Positions 24,456 to 33,141 are shown, counted from the first letter of the stretch. The stretch is 33,654 nt of DNA from Fibrobacter sp. (GCA_012515615.1 JAAYYB010000203.1:1-33654), one strand, 5' to 3'. Translations and numbers: made by a program. The notes: generated by a model from the sequence alone, not told the origin.

Positions 24456-25072
24456 ACAGACGTACTCCGAGAAACGTTAATTTTAAAAGTTACTTTCCAC
24501 TCCGGCAATGGCGGGAGCTCTTCCCCTTTGAAAAAAGGAAGCAGACCCAGTTCTGTGGTATCGCGGAGTTTTTCTTTCCCATGGTGCGGATAAAGACGGC
24601 AGGTACAGCCCAGATGGAACGGGGGAATTGTAGCTGGATACTTGAAAATCTCTTCACGGGTCACAAATTGTCCCTTGTTGAAGAATTTCGTGCATTCAGG
24701 GCAATCATCGGGAGAAAATTCATAATAATAAAACTCTACACCCTCTCTGTCACCCTGTTCTATCAGCTCAAGATTCCTGGCAATTGACTGCTCCCAATGC
24801 TCAAGAATGAGTGCTTTATCTTTTTCTGAAAGCAGGTACTTACCTATATCTTCGTTTAAGGACTCCAGATATTTTTGAATTTCTTCTTTTCCCGGCCTTA
24901 CCTTCAGTAATTGTTCCTTGGGGCTTCGCCGCACTATAGAATATATCCCGCTTGCATGTATGACCGGAATCGGAATCTGTTCCTCCCGGGTATCATTTTT
25001 ACTGAGACCGACTTTAGCTGCTAAAATAAACAGTATCAGTAAAAGCAACAATCCGATAATCGCCAATACCAT
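24452..25072 (-). CDS. Membrane-anchored protein with MuF-like Cys/His motif
   Basis: The protein has 206 residues. It starts with one strong transmembrane helix (MVLAIIGLLLLLILFILAA), then a charged helical region at about 50-110. The C-terminal part holds CPECTKFFNKGQF (C124, C127) and PPFHLGCTCRLYP (H153, C156, C158). This CxxC...PPxHxxCxC arrangement closely resembles the end of phage Mu F-like (minor head protein) domains, where it probably binds zinc. Nothing else here is phage-like, so the domain looks borrowed for an envelope role. The start has AGAAGGA 6 nt upstream. The gene lies 42 nt after icd and its TGA overlaps the ATG of the PorV-like gene, so it is part of the same unit. Function unknown. 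Confidence 0.7.
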   Translation of the reverse strand: MVLAIIGLLLLLILFILAAKVGLSKNDTREEQIPIPVIHASGIYSIVRRSPKEQLLKVRPGKEEIQKYLESLNEDIGKYLLSEKDKALILEHWEQSIARNLELIEQGDREGVEFYYYEFSPDDCPECTKFFNKGQFVTREEIFKYPATIPPFHLGCTCRLYPHHGKEKLRDTTELGLLPFFKGEELPPLPEWKVTFKINVSRSTSV

Positions 25073-25114
25073 ATCTATCCTTCTGCCATTGTTAATAAAT
25101 CAACAGAGGCGTTT

Positions 25115-26320
25115 CTACATGCACTCAACAATTCTCTGACCGAATCCGGAGCAGGAAACCGTCTCGGCGTTTTCCATCAGACGTGCAAAATCGTAGGTGA
25201 CTTTTTTTGATTCGATTGCTTTTTCAACCCCTTTTATCACCAGATCCGCGGCTTCTGTCCATTTCATATACCTCAACATCATTTCACCTGAAAGGATAAC
25301 AGATGACGGGTTTACTTTGTCTTGATTTGCATATTTTGGCGCGGTTCCGTGGGTAGCCTCAAAAATTGCATGCCCGGTGATGTAATTGATGTTTGCACCG
25401 GGAGCTATGCCGATACCACCCACCTGTGCTGCCAGAGCATCAGAGATGTAGTCACCGTTGAGGTTCATTGTAGCCACCACATCAAACTCATCGGCGCGGG
25501 TAAGGGACTGCTGGAAGAAGATGTCAGCAATAGCATCTTTGATTAAAATCTGTCCCTCGGATGGTTTCCCCTGACAATCATCCCAGGAAACCACTTTACC
25601 GCTGAACTCCTCTTTTGCCAGTTCATACCCCCAGGCCCTGAATGCCCCTTCTGTGAACTTCTGGATATTACCTTTGTGAACCAGTGTGATACTTTTGCGG
25701 TTATTGGCAATCGCATATTCGATAGCTGCCCTTATCAGACGCTTTGATCCGGCTTTGGAAATTGGCTTGATACCAATACCTGAATCCTCACGGATATCCC
25801 AGTTATACTCATTTTTCAGGAAGGCCATCAGCCTGGCCACTTTCTCGGATCCAGCTTCAAGCTCTTTACCGGAATAGACATCCTCTGTATTTTCCCTGAA
25901 GATCACCATGTCCACTTTTTCCGGGTTCTTTACCGGTGAGGGAACGCCCTGAAAATACCTTACAGGTCTGAGACAAACATAGAGATCAAGAAGCTGACGC
26001 AGCGCTACATTGAGGGAACGGATTCCACCGCCCACAGGTGTTGTAAGAGGCCCCTTTATTCCCAGAAGATACTCTTTAAAGGCATCGACAGTTTCCTGGG
26101 GAAGCCAGCTGCCTGTGTTTTTAAAAGCTTTTTCACCGGCTAAAACTTCTTTCCATTCAATACGTCTTTTTCCATTATAGGCTCTTTTTACAGCCTCTTC
26201 GAGCACAAACTTTGATGCGCGCCAGATATCCGGTCCTGTACCGTCACCCTCGATGAAAGGAATAATTACGTTGTCCGGAACGTTGAGCTTACCATTAACC
26301 ATCGAAACTTTGTCTGCCAT
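25115..26320 (-). CDS. icd: Isocitrate dehydrogenase, NADP-type
   Basis: Icd converts isocitrate to 2-oxoglutarate and CO2 in the TCA cycle. The 401 residues from the ATG at 26320 fit the bacterial homodimeric (E. coli-like) class. [12 protein letters not shown] is near the start; [13 protein letters not shown] (about 97-109) contains the substrate-binding Ser that AceK phosphorylates in E. coli; [26 protein letters not shown] and the metal-binding Asp region follow. The [17 protein letters not shown] segment has the Lys-Tyr pair typical of NADP rather than NAD preference. The start is uncertain: GTG (26338), ATG (26323) and ATG (26320) are all in frame; GGAG at 26332-26329 gives the best spacing to 26320. 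It heads a five-gene unit with envelope proteins, an odd pairing. A terminator lies just upstream on the same strand. Confidence 0.94.
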   Translation of the reverse strand: MADKVSMVNGKLNVPDNVIIPFIEGDGTGPDIWRASKFVLEEAVKRAYNGKRRIEWKEVLAGEKAFKNTGSWLPQETVDAFKEYLLGIKGPLTTPVGGGIRSLNVALRQLLDLYVCLRPVRYFQGVPSPVKNPEKVDMVIFRENTEDVYSGKELEAGSEKVARLMAFLKNEYNWDIREDSGIGIKPISKAGSKRLIRAAIEYAIANNRKSITLVHKGNIQKFTEGAFRAWGYELAKEEFSGKVVSWDDCQGKPSEGQILIKDAIADIFFQQSLTRADEFDVVATMNLNGDYISDALAAQVGGIGIAPGANINYITGHAIFEATHGTAPKYANQDKVNPSSVILSGEMMLRYMKWTEAADLVIKGVEKAIESKKVTYDFARLMENAETVSCSGFGQRIVECM

Positions 26321-26338
26321 CATCTCTCCAGAAATCAC

Positions 26339-26680
26339 TGTTAACCTGCTTGAAATTTAAACGGCTTTTACCTGAGCCGCTAAAAAACCCGGAGTTAAAA
26401 ACCAACCCGGGCAGAAATTATCTGCTAATCATGAACCAATCGAATAATTACTCTGATCTGATCTGCTCTCGCAAGGTCAGATCTTGCTTGCCCTCACCCG
26501 GATCGTCTGGTGTTTACCCTGATCATGCCAGAGAAATCTGCTCCAGCGCTAAACAGCGAGCGGAATAGAAGGTTCAATCTAAAAATATCTTTGTGCCCGC
26601 TCTCTCTCCAGTTTTGCCGGTATGAGTCGGGCTAAACAAGTAAAATAGTTCTCCCTCGTACCAGATTACAAGAGAGGCTA
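26339..26680 (-). other. icd upstream region without coding genes
   Basis: This gap has no convincing gene. Read on the minus strand, it holds two small hairpins (GCAAG/CTTGC and GCAGA/TCTGC), then a strong terminator, then a third hairpin (CGGCT/AGCCG at 26375-26362) before icd. This could be a regulated icd leader or the end of a small RNA. Confidence 0.45.
26382..26411 (-). terminator. Terminator upstream of icd (attenuator or small-RNA end)
   Basis: On the minus strand CCCGG (26411-26407) pairs with CCGGG (26392-26388), extended inward by GTT/AAC past one bulged T, and is followed by TTTTTT (26387-26382). No coding gene ends here on this strand, and the terminator lies about 60 nt before the icd start. 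Confidence 0.7.
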
Positions 26681-26710
26681 TTGACAGCAACTCCTTTTTG
26701 GATTTATCTT
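26681..26710 (+). promoter_or_regulatory. tRNA-Gly promoter
   Basis: A perfect TTGACA (26681-26686) is followed after 18 nt by TATCTT (26705-26710), 10 nt before the mature tRNA 5' end. The position fits a sigma-70 promoter driving the tRNA. Confidence 0.6.
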
Positions 26711-26720
26711 CTTGTCTGTT

Positions 26721-26792
26721 GCGGGAGTAACTCAATGGTAGAGTGTAACCTTCCCAAGGTTAAGGTTGCGAGTTCGATCCTCGTCTCCCGCT
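26721..26792 (+). tRNA. tRNA-Gly (anticodon CCC)
   Basis: The 72-nt sequence folds as a full cloverleaf. The acceptor stem is GCGGGAG with CTCCCGC, the D arm ACTC/GAGT, the anticodon stem TAACC/GGTTA with loop TTCCCAA (anticodon CCC at positions 34-36), and the T arm GCGAG/CTCGT with loop TTCGATC. The discriminator base is T. The variable loop is short (class I). CCA is not encoded, so it must be added after transcription. It reads GGG codons. An open frame running through it from 26681 is a false extension of the downstream esterase. Confidence 0.96.
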
Positions 26793-26887
26793 TTAATTCA
26801 CCTCCAGTATTTTTATCTATTCTGATCCCCCGGGTAATTGTTTTATACCAGCCATTCAGCTATTTTCATTTTAATCCTGAGGCCTTT

Positions 26888-28006
26888 ATGCACAGAATCT
26901 CTCTTTTAGTGTTCATTATCTTTTTGCTCCTGCCTGCTTGCATTTTTGCTGACGACCGTACAATAGAGGTCAACGGTATAACCAGAGAATATATCATAGA
27001 TATTCCGGCCAATTATAACGGATCCGGACAGTTCGGGCTTATCATCTGCTTTCACGGACTGACTGGAACAGCAGGAAATGTCCGTACTTACGCCTCTTTC
27101 TATCAATTCGGGGCACAGGACAATTTCATCACAGTTTATCCCCAGGGGCTTCAGATTGACAACCCTCTCTCTCCGGGTACAACCGCCACGGGATGGCTTT
27201 TTGAATTGACAAACAGCCGCGATATAGAGTTTGCTGATATGCTGATTGATACTCTGCTTGAAAACTATCAGATAGATCCATCAAAAGTTTTTGTTACCGG
27301 TATCTCAAACGGAGGCTTTTTCTCTGATATTCTGGGATGTAAGCTGGGTGACCGTCTGGCTGCCATTGCTCCTGTTATCGGGGGATATCCGATTCTGACG
27401 GGGTGTGTTTCAGATATTCTTCCTGTTTTCAGGCTTGTCACTATGGAAGACGAGCTTGTGGATACTAATTTTGTGATTGCCGCAAATGAATTCTGGGTAT
27501 CTCATAACGATTGTGACCAGTCCCCGGCAGTGGACGGGATCTGTAAAAGATATTCAGGGAACAGCGCTAATTCAGAGGTAATCTACTGTGTATACGAATG
27601 CAAAAAGTCCACCTATCAGCCATCCTGTCATACATGGCCGCTGCCTCCTTCATATAATTTTTCTACCACGGAAATGGTACTTGACTTTTTCAGGATTCAT
27701 GGCCTGGGGACCTCGACCGGTACTCAGCATGTAAAAAACATAAGAGCCGGTAGTGTACCTGCGAATCTGAAGGTTGTAAGATCAGGCAAGTTCATTAATA
27801 CCTATATTACAGGCTTTTCCGCAACAGGACCGGTTACTGCTGAAATTGATGATATCCTTGGACGGACGGTATTTACAGAAAAGATTAATTTATCTGCCGG
27901 CGAAGAGCTTGTTCTGAGAAATGTACAAATCAAAAGAGGTCTCTATTTTATCAGGGTTAAGTCTGGAATGACCCGGGTTGTCAATTTGCCTCTCTTTCTG
28001 TATTAA
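26888..28006 (+). CDS. Secreted esterase, PHB-depolymerase/feruloyl-esterase-like, with T9SS-like tail
   Basis: The protein has 372 residues from the ATG at 26888, with GAGG 6 nt upstream. The signal peptide (MHRISLLVFIIFLLLPACIF) ends near ADD. The body is an alpha/beta hydrolase of the CE1/LpqC-depolymerase group: FHGLTGTAGN carries the oxyanion region at 55-64, GISNGGF contains the nucleophile S140, a likely acidic residue is D188 in TMEDELVD, and the catalytic His is H248 in PSCHTWPLP. Several cysteines (C168, C173, C209, C219, C234, C238, C247) may form disulfides. Likely substrates are ester bonds in plant polymers or polyesters; which cannot be told. The last ~75 residues (AEIDDILGRTVF... 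RGLYFIRVKSG) look like a short T9SS type A sorting domain, which fits secretion. It stands alone between the tRNA and hrpA. Confidence 0.85.
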   Translation: MHRISLLVFIIFLLLPACIFADDRTIEVNGITREYIIDIPANYNGSGQFGLIICFHGLTGTAGNVRTYASFYQFGAQDNFITVYPQGLQIDNPLSPGTTATGWLFELTNSRDIEFADMLIDTLLENYQIDPSKVFVTGISNGGFFSDILGCKLGDRLAAIAPVIGGYPILTGCVSDILPVFRLVTMEDELVDTNFVIAANEFWVSHNDCDQSPAVDGICKRYSGNSANSEVIYCVYECKKSTYQPSCHTWPLPPSYNFSTTEMVLDFFRIHGLGTSTGTQHVKNIRAGSVPANLKVVRSGKFINTYITGFSATGPVTAEIDDILGRTVFTEKINLSAGEELVLRNVQIKRGLYFIRVKSGMTRVVNLPLFLY

Positions 28007-28020
28007 AAAAGGAAACGTTT

Positions 28021-28066
28021 AGAGGTTCAGCGTTCAGAGGTTCAGCGTTCAGGGTTTAGAGGTTCA
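28021..28066 (+). repeat. Short tandem repeat
   Basis: AGAGGTTCAGCGTTC occurs twice head to tail (28021-28035, 28036-28050), followed by a third degenerate copy, AGGGTTTAGAGGTTCA (28051-28066). It starts 15 nt after the esterase stop. It looks like a slippage-prone intergenic microsatellite; no role is evident. Confidence 0.75.
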
Positions 28067-28200
28067 AGTAAAAATGCACTCGATTTAAAATTCAAAGGCT
28101 TTATCATTTGAGCAACGGCCTGAATTTTCAAAGTCTGTTCTATTATTGATCAAAACCACCTCTTGCTTAATTTCGACTCCGTCCGGGCGTAATAGTATCT

Positions 28201-31200
28201 ATGAATTACCGATACCAGGAACACCTCCCGATTTTTCAAATGAGAGAAGAGATAGTTAACTCTATCCGCTCCAATCAAGTAACTATTGTTGCCGGAGAGA
28301 CAGGATCGGGAAAAACAACACAGCTTCCTCTTTTCTGTCTTGAAGCAGGACGGGGGAGAGGGGGGCGGATCGGGTGCACCCAGCCCCGCAGAATTGCCGC
28401 TCTCTCCCTTGCTGGGTTTCTCGGATCACAGTTTACCGTTCCCGGTCAGGTGGGGTATAAAATCAGGTTTCGTGAGGACCTGGCCCCGGATGCAAAAATA
28501 AAGTTCATGACAGACGGAATTCTTCTGGCCGAGATCGCCGGTGATCCCCTTCTTAAAAAATACGATACCATCATTATCGACGAAGCTCATGAAAGATCCA
28601 TCAACGTGGATTTTCTCCTTGGCTGTATGAGAAAAATTCTCCCCCGCAGACCTGATCTGTGCCTGATCATCTCCTCCGCAACAATCGACACGAAACTCTT
28701 CTCGCGGGCTTTCCACAATGCCCGGGTAATTTCGGTCTCAGGGCGACTCTTTCCTGTTGAAATCAGGTATAAGCCTGTTATAGAGCTTTGGAAAGGGGAG
28801 AGCATGGACTCCTACATTGAAGGGGTGGTTACCTCGGTCCAGGAGATAATTGCTTCAGGTGAAGATGGTGACATACTTGTTTTTCTGCCTACTATAGATG
28901 ACACAACAGAAACACTGAACCGTCTCAGGCACATTGCCGGACAAACCTGCACCGTTTTACCGCTTCACAGCCGCATATCACCTGTTCTTCAGCAGAAAAT
29001 TTTCCAGCCATCCTCTCAGCGGAGAATCATAGCCGCAACCAATATTGCCGAGACATCGATAACTGTCCCCGGCATCCGCTTTGTCATAGATTCCGGGCTG
29101 GCCAGACTGCTTCGTTATGAGCCTATGGCCGGATTCAGCCGCATGCCTATAGAGAAGATATCAAAAGCCTCAGCAGATCAGCGCGCTGGAAGGTGCGGAC
29201 GGGTCCAGGATGGGATCTGCATCAGGCTCTATTCTGAACAGGACTATATGTCACGCCCTTCATTTACAACACCGGAACTGCGCAGAGCCAATCTTTCAGG
29301 AGTTATCTTAAAGATGCTCTCTCTGGGGTTTGGTGACGCGGCAAGGTTTCCGTTTTTGCAGCACCCTGTTCCTAAAGCGGTTCATGATGGATACAGGCAG
29401 CTTAAAGAGCTTGGTGCAATTGACAAGAAATACAGGCTGACTCAACTTGGCAGAAAAATGGCTCTCCTGCCTGTCGATCCAAGGCTCTCCCGGATTTTGC
29501 TGTCTGCAAAAGAGTTCGGTGCCGGAAAGGAGATTCTCGCCATTGCCTCGGCACTTTCAGTCGAGGACCCGATGTGCAGCGCTGAGGACAGTAGTGCAAA
29601 CAGTTCGCCGAAAGCTTTCCGTAATCACGAATCAGATTTCCTCAGCTATTTAAATCTCTGGAATGCATTGCAGAAAAATCTTAATGGTAAAAAACTCTCC
29701 ACATCTGTTCTCAAGAGGTTCTGTTCCGAATACGGGCTTCTTCCTCTTTATATTAGAGAATGGTATGATGCCCATAATCAATTGGAAAGGATTTGCAGAT
29801 CGGTTCAGGGATTCTTTTACAGGAAAACAGCAGAGGCATCATCAGAGCAGATTCATAAAAGCCTTCTTTCCGGGCTGCGTGATGGAATCGCCTTCAGGGT
29901 AGATAACGGGCTTTATCACGGGATAAACGGGGAGATCCGTGTATTTCCCGCGTCCTCACTTTTCAGGAAGAATTTCCCATGGGTTCTTTTTGCCGAAGTG
30001 GTTGAGACCAGCAAAGTTTACGGGCGCATCGCTGCTGTTATAAAGCCCCGGTGGATCGAAGAGATTTTCAGGGACCAGTGCAGCTACACCAGTCACGATC
30101 CCTGGTTTGATGCTCAGAGCGGCACTGTGAAGGCTTATCAGGAAGTCTCATTCAAGGGCTTATCACTTGTACACAACAGAATAGTTGACCTCTCTGTCAG
30201 AGACAGAAAACTGGCCCATGGTTTTTTTATCCGGGAAGCACTGGTAAAGGAGCTGGCCGGTTTAAATTACCGCTTTCTGCGTAAAAACCGTGATCTTCTC
30301 GACCGGATTTCTGAAATCGAACACAAGATACGAAAGAAGCTTATTCATAATGATCTGGACAGGGAATCCTTTTATGAGGAGAAACTTCCAGACGTCCTGA
30401 GCATAAAGGATCTCAACAACGCCATCAATAATCAGGGCTCAGACGCATTTCTCATGCTGAAGCCCGGGGACCTCTCTATCGAAACTCTTCCTGATCTCTC
30501 CGGGCAATACCCCGATAGTTTGACTATATGCGATCAGGTGCTGCCGGTTTCATACCGCTTTAATCCTGAAGATCCGCAGGATGGTGCTACTGTTGTAATT
30601 GACGGGGAGGTTTACCGATCAGTGCCGCTTTTTTACTGGCAGTGGCTGCTTCCTGTTTTCAATGAAAACAGGGTAGAGAGGGTGCTGAGCTCAATAAGTG
30701 ACAAACTTCTGCACCGGGGGCTTTCAGTAGCTGATGCCGCAGGGATACTGCTTGACAAATTAACTGTTGCAGAGGGTCCTTACCTGGATACGCTCTGCAG
30801 GCTTGTCAGGGAGACTTTCAGTTTACAGATTACTCCTGACCAGGCTCTGAGGTGTATTCCGGAGTACCTGTGGCTTAACGTGATTGTCAAGGATCACAGC
30901 GGGGTGATAAAAACCACATTCCGGCCGCCGCTGAGTAACCCCTCAATAGATCATCCAGGATGCAGAAAACGGGGCAGAATCTGGGGGGGCGTCTGTTCTG
31001 AACTGGAAAAGGATTTTGATGGCGTTCTGGATGATGCCTCTTTTCTAAAGCCATTTCCTGTAAAGCCCTCAGGAAGCCTTGTTCCAGTTTATCTGGTTCC
31101 AGCACTTTGCAGAGAAGATCATAAGATCTCTGTTAAAACTTTTTTCTCCGGGCATTTTGCGCAGAGTGCCCACTGCGATGCTCTGACCCACCTTCTTGAG

Positions 31201-31890
31201 CAGCATCTTGCAGAAAAACTTGCCTGGGAGATGGAGTCGTTCAGGGTACCACAACCTTTAGTTTACAGGTATAAGGAGATCTGCAGCGAACAGGAACTTG
31301 ATGATGCCGCCGGTCGCATCTTTACCGGGCAGGTACTTTCAATTCAGCCGGATTTACCCGATAATCAGGAAACTTTCTGTAATCTGCTTGGTAAAGCTGA
31401 AAAGAGAATACCTTCTGCAAGTCTCCGGACTATCGAAATTCTTGAGAGGATAATTACAGAACTCGATAAGTGTATGTCTCTATTGAAGAAAAGGGCTGGA
31501 AAATACAAAGATGCCGTTAAATATGAGGAGTTCCTGTTGTTAATCAATGAATATGTGGATGCATTGTTCACAGAAGATAACCCGGCCGGGTTTATTGAGA
31601 GACTTCCTTCTTATCTTGGCTGTCTGGCTGGTCGGATAGATATGGGTTATCTTGAGCCGGTAAAATACCGGGATCTTTCCGGAAAGGTTTCTCTTTTCTC
31701 CGGCAGAATACGGGAACTGTTTACCCGGGATAACCTGGTGCCTTTTGAGCGAAGGAGCCTCTGGGAGCTTAAAATTCTCCTTGAAGAGATCATAATTCTG
31801 CGTTTTTCAACTAATTCCGCAAAGAACAGGATCTCCGCAAATGAACAGATACTGGCTGAGAGACTCGGACAGTGGAATCCCCTCTCATAA
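28201..31890 (+). CDS. hrpA: DEAH-box ATP-dependent RNA helicase HrpA
   Basis: HrpA is a large 3'-to-5' RNA helicase that in E. coli helps release stalled ribosomes. The 1229 residues fit the bacterial HrpA length (about 1300) and exclude the shorter HrpB. Visible helicase motifs are Walker A GETGSGKTT at 32-40, TQPRRIAA at 60-67, DEAH at 127-130, SAT at 159-161, then TNIAETSITVPG and QRAGRCGR in the second RecA domain. Winged-helix, HA2 and OB-fold segments follow to about residue 640, then the long C-terminal DUF3418-type region. No break or frameshift is seen. The start ATG has no clear Shine-Dalgarno (upstream CGTAATAGTATCT), but the protein begins as expected for the family. It is not in an operon. 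Confidence 0.95.
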   Translation: MNYRYQEHLPIFQMREEIVNSIRSNQVTIVAGETGSGKTTQLPLFCLEAGRGRGGRIGCTQPRRIAALSLAGFLGSQFTVPGQVGYKIRFREDLAPDAKIKFMTDGILLAEIAGDPLLKKYDTIIIDEAHERSINVDFLLGCMRKILPRRPDLCLIISSATIDTKLFSRAFHNARVISVSGRLFPVEIRYKPVIELWKGESMDSYIEGVVTSVQEIIASGEDGDILVFLPTIDDTTETLNRLRHIAGQTCTVLPLHSRISPVLQQKIFQPSSQRRIIAATNIAETSITVPGIRFVIDSGLARLLRYEPMAGFSRMPIEKISKASADQRAGRCGRVQDGICIRLYSEQDYMSRPSFTTPELRRANLSGVILKMLSLGFGDAARFPFLQHPVPKAVHDGYRQLKELGAIDKKYRLTQLGRKMALLPVDPRLSRILLSAKEFGAGKEILAIASALSVEDPMCSAEDSSANSSPKAFRNHESDFLSYLNLWNALQKNLNGKKLSTSVLKRFCSEYGLLPLYIREWYDAHNQLERICRSVQGFFYRKTAEASSEQIHKSLLSGLRDGIAFRVDNGLYHGINGEIRVFPASSLFRKNFPWVLFAEVVETSKVYGRIAAVIKPRWIEEIFRDQCSYTSHDPWFDAQSGTVKAYQEVSFKGLSLVHNRIVDLSVRDRKLAHGFFIREALVKELAGLNYRFLRKNRDLLDRISEIEHKIRKKLIHNDLDRESFYEEKLPDVLSIKDLNNAINNQGSDAFLMLKPGDLSIETLPDLSGQYPDSLTICDQVLPVSYRFNPEDPQDGATVVIDGEVYRSVPLFYWQWLLPVFNENRVERVLSSISDKLLHRGLSVADAAGILLDKLTVAEGPYLDTLCRLVRETFSLQITPDQALRCIPEYLWLNVIVKDHSGVIKTTFRPPLSNPSIDHPGCRKRGRIWGGVCSELEKDFDGVLDDASFLKPFPVKPSGSLVPVYLVPALCREDHKISVKTFFSGHFAQSAHCDALTHLLEQHLAEKLAWEMESFRVPQPLVYRYKEICSEQELDDAAGRIFTGQVLSIQPDLPDNQETFCNLLGKAEKRIPSASLRTIEILERIITELDKCMSLLKKRAGKYKDAVKYEEFLLLINEYVDALFTEDNPAGFIERLPSYLGCLAGRIDMGYLEPVKYRDLSGKVSLFSGRIRELFTRDNLVPFERRSLWELKILLEEIIILRFSTNSAKNRISANEQILAERLGQWNPLS

Positions 31891-31989
31891 TAGTGCCAGA
31901 GTCTGATACTGTTGTTTAGTTGTTCAGATCATGGTAATATTAAGGATATTATTACTTGAGCATGACTTAATTTGCATCTAAAACTGTTT

Positions 31990-32157
31990 AACCTGAAAAA
32001 CGCAGTTGGATGAGGCAAAAAATCGTTATCTATTGAGCGCTAAGGCTTTCAGGCATCTTGATCTTATCACCCTGCTGATAAGACCTGCAATGCCTTCAAG
32101 CCTTATCATCTCAACATCTTGCGTTTTTTTGCACTCCCCAGCTGCGACTTTCAGGTT
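31990..32157 (+). repeat. 168-nt imperfect inverted repeat (hairpin element)
   Basis: The two halves of this segment are imperfect reverse complements, folding around a CCCTGC loop (32070-32075). Matching blocks from outside in are AACCTGAAA/TTTCAGGTT, CGCAG and TGG, CAAAAAA, TTGAG, TAAGGCTT, AGGCAT and TCTTATCA/TGATAAGA, separated by small internal loops; roughly 70% of arm positions pair. TTA flanks both sides (31988-31990, 32157-32159), like a 3-bp target duplication. It may be a MITE-like element or a structured RNA. It lies 100 nt after hrpA and 22 nt before the next gene. Confidence 0.7.
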
Positions 32158-32178
32158 TAATTAAGCCTCAGGTATAAA

Positions 32179-32916
32179 TTGAAACACAATACCCTGATAT
32201 CGATCGTATCACTGCCTGCATTGGTTCTTCTATCATTTGCCCTGGCTGAACTGGGCAAAAGAAAACCTTATGACCTGCATCTTCCTTTTATCTCGACAAC
32301 TTTCAAGGCAAACGGAGAAATCGATGAGGTGTTTGTGTCGTATGAGAATTCCGATGAGGGGTGGGCAGTTTCGCCCGGTGATGACCGGTATGTGAAAGAT
32401 AACCGAAAAACGCGTGTTGATCATACATATAAAGAAAACCCGCGGCAGGCATATCTTATCAGCCCCTTTGAAGCTGAACTGATAAACAGAGTGGCAGAAA
32501 ATATGAAGGGGGCAGTTGCGGTATTTGAAAAAGATCTGAAAGGGGAGAAGTGGGACAGAATCCTGTACCTTGATGCATACCTGCCGGAATTTTTAAAGAA
32601 CTTTTATTATCTGTTTTGTGCTGCACGCAGTTCCTTCTCTGCGCTTCCTTCCGTAACTGCAATAGCAGATTCTCTTCTTTATGATAGGAATGCCGAGCCT
32701 GAGAAAAGCGACTTGAGAGTACAAAAATGGCGTGCGAACTCTGATAAGATAATGAAGCTGCGCATAAGCGCCAAAGAAGTGACTTTCCAGATAGAACAAT
32801 GGCAGCAAAAAGAGCTGGATAATCCAAAGAGAGATCTCTGGGAAGACAATTCAAAGAAGTTTGCTGATGTTTACGAACTTTTTATAAGGCTTTACTTTAA
32901 CCTTCCGCCCATGTAA
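32179..32916 (+). CDS. Signal-peptide protein of unknown function
   Basis: I do not recognise this 245-residue protein. It begins with a signal peptide or membrane anchor (NTLISIVSLPALVLLSFALA). The mature part starts with a beta-like stretch (HLPFISTTFKANGEIDEVFVSYE) and then becomes helical and charged, with pairs of Lys/Glu and an FYYLFCAARSSF segment around 140-153; it ends with a helix-rich region (VYELFIRLYFNLPPM). There is a single Cys. The start is TTG at 32179 with CAGG 6 nt upstream; no ATG precedes the signal sequence. The ribosome site lies immediately after the right end of the inverted repeat, so that element could affect its expression. No partner gene is close. Confidence 0.6.
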   Translation: MKHNTLISIVSLPALVLLSFALAELGKRKPYDLHLPFISTTFKANGEIDEVFVSYENSDEGWAVSPGDDRYVKDNRKTRVDHTYKENPRQAYLISPFEAELINRVAENMKGAVAVFEKDLKGEKWDRILYLDAYLPEFLKNFYYLFCAARSSFSALPSVTAIADSLLYDRNAEPEKSDLRVQKWRANSDKIMKLRISAKEVTFQIEQWQQKELDNPKRDLWEDNSKKFADVYELFIRLYFNLPPM

Positions 32917-32971
32917 ATCTTCTGTTGACACCTTAGTAGTGGAACTTGTTTGGAGGTGGCCGGGGAAAATA

Positions 32972-33033
32972 TCACCACAAACTCACAGAGGTCCCAGAGA
33001 TTAGATTCTTTGAATGCGCCGTGCCTGTGGTGA
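32972..33033 (+). repeat. Inverted repeat TCACCACA/TGTGGTGA
   Basis: A perfect 8-bp inverted repeat pairs 32972-32979 with 33026-33033 across a 46-nt spacer. The spacer begins with ACTCACAGAG-like sequence of the kind seen in intergenic repeats. Confidence 0.45.
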
Positions 33034-33086
33034 AATTTCAGATGCAAAACGTCGTGGCAAATGCTGAAGTTGTGACTAAAAGTGTT

Positions 33087-33141
33087 GTAGGATTATTGCC
33101 TGTCAGGCGAGTCTTTGAAGCTTGAAAGGCAATAATTCTAC
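33087..33141 (+). repeat. 15-bp inverted repeat
   Basis: GTAGGATTATTGCCT (33087-33101) pairs with AGGCAATAATTCTAC (33127-33141); the one mismatch is G·U in RNA. The loop is 25 nt. No T-run follows, so it is unlikely to be a terminator. Confidence 0.65.

Noticed and set aside
24452-25072. Prophage remnant
   Set aside because: Apart from the MuF-like motif there is no phage gene nearby, and the gene is translationally coupled to an outer-membrane protein gene.
26681-26887. Upstream extension of the esterase frame
   Set aside because: It would translate through the tRNA-Gly gene; the ATG at 26888 has GAGG and begins a signal peptide.
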